Positions 51,220 to 59,609 of a DNA stretch of 64,000 nucleotides are shown piece by piece. The number at the start of each line of letters is the position of its first letter. The first letter of the stretch is position 1. Both the position numbers and the translations under genes were made by a program. Source of the stretch: Mycteria americana (taxonomy: Eukaryota; Chordata; Aves; Ciconiiformes; Ciconiidae); contig NC_134366.1 in the NCBI RefSeq assembly GCF_035582795.1, forward strand, positions 374,501 through 438,500. Reading direction: 5' to 3'. The notes beneath the pieces were generated by a model. It saw nothing but the letters and a program-made list of their open reading frames with translations. It was not told where the DNA came from and did no database searches.

Positions 51220-51545
51220 ATATTGAAAAATCAAAGAGATTCTGAAAAGACCCACGCAGAATGATTTGAGGGCTAGAGCGAGTGCCTTACAGCAGAAGAT
51301 TTAAAGAGCACAATCTGTTCAGCTTATCCAAAAGAAGATTGAGGGGTGACTTGATTACACTGTAGAAGTACTTTCATAGGGAAATATTAAATGGCTCTTT
51401 AATTGAGCCGGGAAAGATATAAAAAGACTCAATCTCTGGAAGCTGAAGCCAGACAAATCCACACTGAAAATCAGACACAAAATTTTATCGGTGAGGGTGA
51501 TTAACCACTGGATAAAATGCATTAAATTTGAACAGTCATAACCAC
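51220..51545 (+). mobile_element. Old CR1 LINE 3' region
   Basis: gcagaatgatttgagggcta, caatctgttcagcttatcca, aaaagaagattgaggggtga, cttgattacac, gggaaatattaaatggctct, tctggaagctgaagccagac and gtgagggtgattaaccactg follow the old CR1 3' consensus step by step. Good local conservation, no ORF. Confidence 0.8.
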
Positions 51546-54500
51546 TCAAATTATTTTGTTCAGACATGGCTTATTTTCTACATCCTGGAAGTTATAAATC
51601 CCGTATCTGCTTCCTACACAGCGTATGTATTTTTTAAATCTGCTGCTTCTTGTGCATGCTTGCATCCAGCACTCCTACATCCCTGGGATCTTCTCTTCCA
51701 TTTTGGCAGCACCCCTTCGCCAGTCTTGGCAACTTGCTTTGCCTTACCCCCAGCGGGTCTCTACCCAAAGCTGCACCCTTCACCCGTGCCTTTAGCTGAA
51801 TCATCATTGCTAAAATCCTTCCTTTTACTCCCCCTGACGCGTGCATCGAGCTTAAGTGACTTCTTCCCACCTTCCAGGTCCCAGGGACTCTTCCAAAGAT
51901 CGTGTACCGGGGCTCGACTCACTCTGCATCGCTCTCCCCCTCCATACGTCCCTTTTTCCAACAGCTCCTGCTCGACACTCGTTGCCTCTTCCTGGGTGAC
52001 CCCTACACGCAGCCTGCTCTGTGAACTCTTGCCAGCTCTCTGTCTGTCTAGAACCCGTGCCACAGAATCTCGAAGTAAAGGGCTTAACTTTTTAAAGTAT
52101 TAAACAGAACTACCAAGATTATGAGATTTTTAAATCAGTATTTGTTATTCTCTTTTTCTCTTCAGACTCTGTTTATGCTTTGTGTTGTGTTGCACGTCTG
52201 GCCTCAGGCTCCGATTCTAGACATCGCTTGGGTAGGGGTCCACCCTCACCCCCTGGTTGCAGGACAGGAACCACAGGTGGTATTTTAAGGTTATTACACA
52301 AGAGGAAAAGATCCCCGCTTGGTTTTGTGCTGCTGGTGTCCCGTAGCCAAGGAGCGAGAAAATCTCAGTTCCTTGTCCTATAGAACCTACAGGTGTCGGG
52401 TCAGCAAAGCCCCGAAGCATCACCCGCTACGCCAGTCATCCAGAGCCCGGTCACCAAAACCCACCGAGAGGTGCCATCACCAGCACAGCTGTCCGACGGG
52501 CAGATTCTCCTTCCCGCGGGGAAGGTTAGTATTGCTCAGCTGCCACAAAACCCAATCTCGGGGGGGCTGGCAGCCGGGGAGCAGAGCCCGGGAAGGAGGT
52601 GGCCTCTGGCCGGAGCTGTGTTTCCTTCTCCACCCTCGGAGAGCCGGCCGGGAGGTGGGAGCTGCGGGACGGCTCTGCCAGCCCCGTGCTGGTGGGGAGG
52701 CGAGACGGGCTCCTCAGGAATCCACTGCTCTCGCCGGGAGCTCGTCGAAATGGCCGTGCTCAGGTTCGGCGAATCTGCACGTCCCCAAGACGGTTTGTCA
52801 GAAACGCCTCTGCGAGCTCTGGCATCCATGGCTTTTGTGTCCCAGAGAAGAACCTGTGGTCATCACCCTCTGCTAACTGCAGCTTATTTAAATAATTTAC
52901 TAGCAGCTAATAATAAACTTTGATTCTTCGCTGTGTTTTTTCTTGTCTTTCTCAGCGGGTGCTCTGCTGCCCTCAAAGCTTTGCCTTTTCTTTAGTGATT
53001 TATTCAGCTCAGAGTAGCGTGGGTCCTACTTCTCCCTGCTGCAAGTGCACGTCCCCATCCTTGTCCTCCCTTACGTCTGTCCTAGCTGCTCTCTGCCCCT
53101 TCGCTGTCACTGGAGCAGTGACTCCAGTTGCCAGCTGTGGTCACCAGTGACTGTGGACAGACTGGCTCCGTGGCCGTTGGAGGCCCAGGGCCACTCGATG
53201 ACCGCAGCGACCGTGACCGGGCAGGTCTGCAGTGCTGCTTCCTCCAAGTGCCAGTTACTGCATGGAGGCTGCTGCGAGCAGCAGCTCTGAAAAAAATCAG
53301 GGAACAGAAAATCGGGGAATGTTTTTTATAATTCGGGTGGTGATACCCAGGCCATCCTCCCTCTCCATGCCCGGCTTTCTCCCTCCCTCTGGGACAGCCT
53401 CTGGCCAGCACCGAGGTCCCCTCTGCAGCCACCCAGCCCCAGCCTCACCCCTTGTTTCTCCCAAGTCACCAAGGGACACCCCCCGCTGCGGACCCGGGCT
53501 TTGCCCAGCACCTTCTGCATCAGCCTCAGCGACCCAGGGAAGGGGCAGCTCTTCTCCACCAGCTTCTCACCTCTGCCCCCTGCACCACGCTCATGGCTCA
53601 GCGCTGTGGGAGGGAGCAGCGCCCCATCACCCCCACGGCACCTCGGGGCGAGGGGTCCTCCCTGCCCACCCGTCAGCCCGTGTGCCCCAGGCAGATCTAG
53701 CAGCACAACCTGCTCCCCAGCAGCCTCTGCACCCATGTGTGCTGCCCACCTCTGCCACCGGGACCCCCGGCTCGGCCGGTGGCTGCCCATCTCCTCCAGC
53801 CCCTCAGCAGGCGGCACTGGGGACCCTCCTTGGCCCTTCCCCACAAGGGACAGTGCTGTGCCACGGGGCTGCGGTGTGCAGGAGCGGCTTCTCGGGGTCT
53901 TGTCGCAGACCCCTCGCCCGTGACGGGGACAGGGTGTTTCGTGACCTGGTTCTCTGCGGTCCTTCGTAAACGCAGAGCTCATCCTTGCCTAGAGATGCTG
54001 CAGCTCAGCATCCCCAACTCCCCACGCTCCCACCCTCGAGCTCTTTTTTCTGGCCCAACTGCTTTCCCCACAACACGTCTCCACGTCTTTGACTGGGGCT
54101 GACACCTCTCGCTGTTGGTGGGAGCTTCTGAAGAGCAGTTTCATCTGCAGAGGCGTTCATCTCTCCCGCGTCTCCACTCCCACACGCGCTGAGCTTCGCT
54201 GAAGGCGCTGACGATGCTAAGCTAAAGGGACTCCTCGGTCCCGCCGGGATGGCAGCGCCACAGGCGAGGGGGTGTCTGCCCAGTGCCCCCGCCGCCTCGC
54301 TGCTCCGGGGAGAGGAGAGGAGAGAGGAGGCAGCACCTAACACAGACCTGGGGCTGGAAAAGATGCACACAACGATCAGGGATGCTCTGGTGTAAAAGGA
54401 CTGAATCCGCAACTTTCCGCTTTGCGGTGTAGATGCCGAGGCAAGTTACGTCAGGGGACTGCGTCTCTCCTCTGCTGGAGAGCTGTCCTCCCCGTGGGCT

Positions 54501-55794
54501 TCCAGGAACGATGGGTAAGCCAGAACGCCAGCAGCAGCCTATTTTTAAATTCTGCTGTGCATGCGAGAGCTCTGCTTTGGCAGCCCCACTTTTCAGCTCT
54601 CTCGGTGCTATTTGCAGGTCATTAAAGACTTCACTCCCTGTGATCGCAGGACGAGTTCTGCTCTTGAGTTCTGCAAGACGGCTGTACGCAGAAAATAAAT
54701 TTTTTGTTTGCAATGTCTCCTGCTAATGCTAATATTACCATTACACTGCCTGGAGCCTTAAGCTCTCCTATCACACATCTCATCAATCTGCATTGCTGCA
54801 GTCTAATGATAAGCTGAAAACAGTGACGAAGAATGCAGATCAGGATTGAAGGAGGCAGCTGAGAGAATCATCACCTCCGGCCCCACGCCCCGATTCCGGG
54901 ACCCCCGGACGCTAGCCTGAACCGGCGTTTCAGCGGGGCTGGAGCCAGGAGGCCCGGCGCACCCGCAGCCCCAGGAACCAGCTGGTCCGTCCGACCTGGA
55001 GGCAGTTTGGACACAGGAGCCTGGAAGGGAAAGTAATGAATTCCTCGGAGCCACCCAGCTCCCGGGAATCACTGCCGCCCTCAGATCCACCTCAGCAGGA
55101 AGGACGCTGCAGCTCGCGCGCTGCTGCCGTTAGCAGATTCCTCGTGGTTTTATTATAGGAAATGTCCTGTGCCACCAAGTGCTGGACCTTGGAGGCGATG
55201 CCCTGGGGAAAGGGGACGTCATCCAAAGGTCTCCCTTTCAGCTTCGTTCCTTTATGGGCGCTGTAGGTTTTTTCCTTCCACAAGTCTCCCCCACACTATC
55301 TCATTTTGATGGTACAAGCCTTTTCACCTGAAAATATGGAAGTTTTGATCAAACCATTTTTGACCATGTTCACAATTATCTGAATGCTTTTCAGGAACAC
55401 AGAAAAGCTGAGTCTCCAGCATTAATGTTTAATACCAGACACTAATCAGCCAAGAGAGACTTTAGGATAAATTCTTCTAAATGTCTTTGAATATAAAAAA
55501 CAAGTTGGAGACAAAAGTGCTCCACACTAATTTTTTCATCTATCGTTCAAGCTTTCCTTCTTCATGAAACCTGCAGGTAGGTTTAAACGCATCAGGGGAA
55601 TCGCAGTCCCCCAAAGGATCACTGGAACTCAGTCAGTTTTAGTCTGCAGCTTCTCCCATTTCCCCGTGTTACCTCTGCCCTGCACAACCTGCTTTCTCCC
55701 TGCCAGAGACCTCATCTTCACTAGAGCACGGCTCTTCCAGCGACAGGCTCTGCCTACGGAATCTGATGTCCTTCACCAATTGCACACCTTGTTT
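51546..55794. other. Gene-free intergenic stretch
   Basis: Mixed composition: GC-rich 52.4-54.4 kb with overlapping ORFs up to ~245 codons, then AT-rich 54.6-55.6 kb. No repeat family or gene recognised. An AT-rich island near 54.70-54.84 kb could be a conserved non-coding element, but that needs comparison. Confidence 0.45.
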
Positions 55795-56225
55795 TAGGAT
55801 CGTTTAGGTTGGAAAAGACCTTTAAGATCATCAAGACCAACCGTTAACCCAGCACTGCCAAGACCACCACTAAACCATGTCCCTAAGCGCCACATGTACA
55901 CGTCTTTTAAATACGTCCAGGGATGGGGACTCCACCACTTCCCTGGGCAGCCTGGTCCAGTGCTGGACAACCCTTTCGGTGAAGACATTGTTCCCAATAT
56001 CCAGTCTAAACCTCCCCTGGAGCAACTTGAGGCCATTTCCTCTCGTCCTAAGGCTTGTTACCGGGGAGAAGAGGCTGTCACTCACCTCTCTACACCCTCC
56101 TTTCAAGCAGTTGTAGAGAGCGATAAGGTCTCCCCTGAGTCTCCTTTTCTCCAGGCTAAACAACCCCAGGTCCCTCAGCCGCTCCTCATCAGACTTGTGC
56201 TCCAGACCCTTCACCACTTTTCTAT
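55795..56225 (-). mobile_element. CR1 LINE 3' part (~430 bp)
   Basis: The 3' end lies at 55795 (plus view ggatcgtttaggttggaaaa). Minus-strand translation gives [60 protein letters not shown] and [20 protein letters not shown], i.e. the intact-looking ORF2 C-terminus, uninterrupted for 115 codons. One of the youngest CR1 copies here. Confidence 0.95.
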
Positions 56226-56337
56226 ATATAAAGCAAAGAACAGGATATTGATTAAATGATAAAAATATTTTCGCTCTTAAGCAGAATCAACGACTTCATG
56301 CTCCTTCAGTTGCGTGAGAAATTTCACCCGGAGGGTT

Positions 56338-56446
56338 TCATGGAATCATCATGGAATGGTTTGGATGGGAAGGGACCTTTCAAGGCCATCTAGCCCAACG
56401 CCCCCTGAAACGAGCAGGGACACGTCTCCTCAGGCTGAGCCCATGC
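56338..56446 (-). mobile_element. Short CR1 LINE 3' fragment beside the TMUB1 promoter
   Basis: tggaatcatcatggaatggt, ttggatgggaagggaccttt and caaggccatctagcccaacg form a minus-strand CR1 terminus of about 105 bp. It ends roughly 65 bp before the first NRF1-like motif of the TMUB1 promoter. Confidence 0.85.
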
Positions 56447-56504
56447 GGGCCGATCATTTCTCAAACCGATAATGGCGGATGAGGGAAGGGCCCTGGCCCA
56501 GGAA

Positions 56505-56739
56505 GCCCGACGGCGCAGGCGCAGCCTGGCGCGGGGCACGCCGGGAGCTGTAGTCCAGCCACCTGGCGCTGGGCGTGGAGGCACCGCTGGGCGTGCCCCG
56601 CGCGGAGCACATACGCGCATGCGCACAACAGGACCACAGCTCCCAGCGTGCCCCGCTGGGCGCTTCCGCGCATGCGCGGAACAGGCCTACAGCCCCCAGC
56701 ATACTTTGCGCCGAGGCGGAAGCGGCGCGATGGCGGCAG
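56505..56739 (+). promoter_or_regulatory. TMUB1: TMUB1 promoter and non-coding exon 1
   Basis: TATA-less promoter with three motif pairs. NRF1-like palindromes (GCGCANGCGC) sit at 56513-56522, 56615-56624 and 56668-56677. ZNF143/THAP11-type ACTACARYTCCCAG-like boxes sit at 56536-56554 (minus), 56633-56651 and 56686-56704 (plus). Exon 1 ends at 56739 (ATGGCGGCAG before GTGAGG). Intron 1 is only 75 bp (56740-56814), with acceptor gcccgcag. The start site probably lies in about 56690-56725 but is not directly visible. Confidence 0.8.
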
Positions 56740-56822
56740 GTGAGGGGCCCGGGCCGGCCGCGGCTCCGGTTGCCTGCGGCCCGGCGGGCTGACGGCTGCG
56801 CTCTATGCCCGCAGGTCGGTAG
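56730..56822 (+). other. TMUB1 five-codon upstream ORF split by intron 1
   Basis: After removing intron 1 the 5' UTR reads ATG GCG GCA G|GT CGG TAG, encoding MAAGR. The stop lies 14 nt before the main ATG. The uORF start has G at -3 and G at +4, a strong context, so reinitiation or leaky scanning would be needed for TMUB1 translation. Confidence 0.6.
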
Positions 56823-56836
56823 CCGCCGCCGCCGCC

Positions 56837-57949
56837 ATGGCGCTGATCGAGGGCGTTGGCGATGAGGTGACCGTGCTTTTCGCGTTGTTGCTGGTCGCCG
56901 TGGTGCTGGGGCTGGCCTGGGCCTCCACCCGCGCCCCCGAGCCCGCCGCGACGCCCCGCGATGCCGCGACGCTGCCCGAGGAGGGCCCGAGCGCTGCCCC
57001 GACCCCCGTCGAGCACAAGGCCCCGGCGGCGGCGGCGGCGGCCGGGGCGGCCCCCGATGGGGCGGGCGGGCTGGCGGCGGGGCTGCGGTCCCGGGCCGGC
57101 CCCTCACCCGCGCAGGGCCCCCTCGGTGAGGGGGACGGCGGCCCCGCCGAGCCCACCATGGTGCTGCGGCTGAAGTTCCTCAACGACACGGAGCGCCTGG
57201 CCCGGGTGCGCCCCGGCGACACCGTCGGGGCCCTGAAGAGGTGAGGGGCGGGGCAGGCCGGTTCTCCTGCGGCACCGCTCGGGGCCGTCCCGGCTGGGGG
57301 CGGCCCCGAGCCCCGCCGGCGGCTCCTTCCCTCCCTGGAGCAGCTGGGAGCTGCCGCTCTTGCCCTGGTGTGGGCGCGCTTGCCCGTGCCCGTGCCTGGC
57401 GGGGCCGTTGTACGGCCCATCCTGGTGGGCGCCTTCGCTTCTGGCAACGCTGGGGGCGGCTGACGGCGAAGCGCGGGCGCAGGGGTGCGGGTACCGGTCA
57501 GGGTGGGCGCGCTCGCAGCCTGCTCCTGGGGGGCGGCGGAGGGGACACCGTCCTGGAGGGAGCGTGACGTTTCCCTCCTTGTCGCCCGCCCCAGGGCCTA
57601 TTTCCCCGGGCAGGAGCAGCAAGTGCGGCTGATCTACCAGGGCCAGCTGCTGCGTGACGACGCCCAGAGCCTGGCCGCCCTGCACCTCGCCCACAACAGC
57701 GTCCTGCACTGCCACATCTCCCAGCACAGCCCGGCCCCCGCGCCCGCCGGCCCCCATGCCTCCGCCGACCCCGTGCACGCCGCCCTCAACGTGGGCAGCC
57801 TCATGCTGCCGCTCTTCGTGCTGATGCTGGCCGTGCTCTGGTACTTCCAGCTGCAGTACCGCCACGTCTTCACCGCCACCGCGACCACCTTCCTGGCCGG
57901 CCTCACCCTCCTCTTCAGCTTCATGGCCTTCACCATGTACCGCAGATAG
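56837..57949 (+). CDS. TMUB1: TMUB1, transmembrane and ubiquitin-like domain protein 1 (complete, 252 aa)
   Basis: Two coding exons, 56837-57240 and 57595-57949, joined through AAGAG|GTGAGG and cgccccag|GGCC, give 252 residues (human about 246). The start has a full Kozak context (gccgccATGg). Residues 1-10 (MALIEGVGDE) match vertebrate TMUB1. A membrane segment covers about 11-29. A low-complexity Ala/Pro linker runs to about 105. The ubiquitin-like domain is about 108-178 (VLRLKFLNDTERLARVRPGD, FPGQEQQVRLIYQGQLL). Two C-terminal membrane segments lie at about 201-222 and 229-249, ending MYRR. TMUB1 (HOPS) is known from ER membranes, where it bridges ERAD ubiquitin ligase components, and from receptor recycling. 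The ATTAAA at 58379 is the likely polyadenylation signal. FASTK follows on the same strand. Confidence 0.96.
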
Positions 57950-58400
57950 CACGGCCCCAGGCCCCGGAAGGAGCCGCCGCGCCTGGAACGAGCTCGGTGC
58001 CGGGCAGAGTCTGCTGCCGCACCCGGACCCGGGGGGTCTGGGCCGAGGACTGCGTCCCGGGGGCTGCAGGGCCCGGCGGGTCAGAGGGAGCCGGCGGCCG
58101 GGCGGGAGGCGGGCAGCCTGCCGCGCCGCGTCCCGGGGCTCGAGGCCGGCAGCGCGGCGGCCGGAGCCGGGCTTCGCAGGAGTGAGTGCCGCGCTACCTC
58201 CGGGGCGGGGGTCCCGGCGCCCCCGGCCCCGCACGGACCGTCCGCCCGCGGCTCCGCGCGCGGGAGCCCCTGCACGCCGCTCCTGCGCCGGGCGGCCTCC
58301 GCTGCCCCGGGGCTGGGGCTGCCGCCCGCGGGGTGCGGGTGCCGGCGGGGGGGCCGCGCTCCCCGCCGCTCTGTGACGATTAAAGAGGACGAACTGCGAA
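57950..58400 (+). other. TMUB1: TMUB1 3' UTR
   Basis: GC-rich sequence following the TMUB1 stop with no further coding exon. The first polyadenylation-type hexamer is ATTAAA at 58379-58384, just before the FASTK promoter, implying a 3' UTR of about 450 nt. The end is inferred. Confidence 0.6.
58379..58384 (+). terminator. ATTAAA polyadenylation signal of TMUB1
   Basis: The only AATAAA/ATTAAA-type hexamer between the TMUB1 stop and the FASTK promoter; it is the common variant form. Confidence 0.6.
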
Positions 58401-58434
58401 CGGCCGCGGCCTCCCGGCTCTGCTGCGCCGCGGG

Positions 58435-58790
58435 GGGGGGGACGGGACGGGACCGGGGCGGGGGGCGGGGCTCCGGGGCGGGGGGCGGGGCTTCCCCGGC
58501 GGCGCGCTCCCAGCGGCGGCGCGCGGGGCGGGGCCAGCGCCTCGGGCCACGCGTTCCGCAGGGCCGCAGCGCGCCTGCGCCGGCGGAGCCGCCCCGCCCC
58601 TTCGCGAGGCGCTCGCTCATTGGAGGGCGGGCGGCGGCTGTTTACTCGCGCCGCTACGCACGCTGCCTGAGCCCGCGCGCCCGGCTCCGCCCCCGGAAGT
58701 GTGGGCCGCGCGGGGGGCGGGGCCGCGGCGTCCCTCGGCCCTGCGGGGGCTGTCGGGAAGATGGCGGACTCGGTGTCCGGGCGGTGCTGA
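58435..58790 (+). promoter_or_regulatory. FASTK: FASTK promoter and 5' end
   Basis: CpG island with a cluster of GGGGCGGGG SP1/KLF boxes (about 58455-58535), an inverted CCAAT box (ATTGG, 58619-58623, NF-Y), an ETS site CCGGAAGT (58693-58700) and a YY1-type AAGATGGCGGAC (58758-58769). No TATA box. The spacing suggests transcription starts near 58700-58760. This lies about 350 bp downstream of the presumed TMUB1 polyadenylation site. Confidence 0.7.
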
Positions 58791-58838
58791 GCGGCCGGGG
58801 CGGCGGCGGGTCCCAGCGCGGCCGCGAGCGCCATGTAG
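58761..58838 (+). other. Candidate FASTK 5' UTR uORFs
   Basis: ATG at 58761, inside the YY1-type ATGGCGG, opens a nine-codon ORF (MADSVSGRC, stop 58788-58790). At 58833 an ATGTAG start-stop follows. Either is in the mRNA only if non-coding exon 1 extends that far; the exon 1 donor is not clear (GTAGGG at 58835 is one option). Confidence 0.4.
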
Positions 58839-58999
58839 GGCCGGGCCGGGGCCGGGAGCCGGGCGGGACCAGGGGCGGGGCGCGGGCCGGGCACCGCGGG
58901 GCTCGGCCGGGCCGGAGGGGTGGGGATGGGGGCCCCCGGGGGTGGGGGCCTGGGTGGGCCGGGTGTCGCGGTTCCGGTGCGGCCCAGCCCGGCGCGAGG

Positions 59000-59165
59000 G
59001 TCCGGGTACCGGGGGAGGAGCGCTCAGTGCGGCCCGGGGGGTCCGGGTACTGTGGGAGGAGCGCTCAGTGCGGCCCGGGGGTCCGGGTACCGGGGGAGGG
59101 GCGCTCAGTGGGGTCCGGGTACTGGGGGAGGGGCGCTCAGTGCGGCCCGGGGGTCCCGGCACGGG
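59000..59165 (+). repeat. ~40 bp minisatellite in the FASTK 5' UTR intron
   Basis: Four units each begin gtccgggtac at 59000, 59041, 59081 and 59113 and carry gggaggRgcgctcagtg. Full units are 40-41 bp. The third is a 32-bp short unit lacking the cggcccgg end. A degenerate fifth (gtcccggcac) starts at 59153. Confidence 0.9.
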
Positions 59166-59609
59166 GGGGTGGGGGGGAGATCGGGGCGGCCCGGGGGTCC
59201 CGGCATCGGGCGGGGATCTGTGTGTACCGGCGCTCCTGGGACAAGGGGGATCTGCGAGCCGGGGGCCCCGGGAGAGGGGAGGGGCTGCGTGGGCCACAGG
59301 GTGGGGACGCCTGTGCGGGCCGGGGATCCCGGACAACGCGGCTCGTGTGGGCCAGGGGACCTCGGGCCGGGCGGCCTGGGCAGGGTGGGCGTCCCGGTAC
59401 CAGGGGACCTCAGAAGAGGGGGCTGTGTGGGCCAGGTACCCCCGGACCGGGGCGGATCCGTGCGGGTGGGGGGTCCCAGTGTGGGCTCCGTGTGTCCCTT
59501 GCTGGCTGCAGCCGTCCCAGAGGCATGAGCTCGCCACCCCCTCATCCCCCCCTCTTGTCCCCAGGGTCTCCCGGTTCTCCGAAGCCTCTCGAGCCGCCCT
59601 GCCCTCACC

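Noticed and set aside
56472-56792. 106-codon ORF starting MADEGRALAQEARRRRRS upstream of TMUB1
   Set aside because: It crosses the promoter motifs and reads through the exon 1 donor into intron 1; it is probably not transcribed in this form.
57104-58894. 596-codon minus-strand ORF over TMUB1 exon 2 and the FASTK promoter
   Set aside because: Antisense to TMUB1 and CpG-island sequence; composition-driven Pro/Arg/Gly text without motifs.
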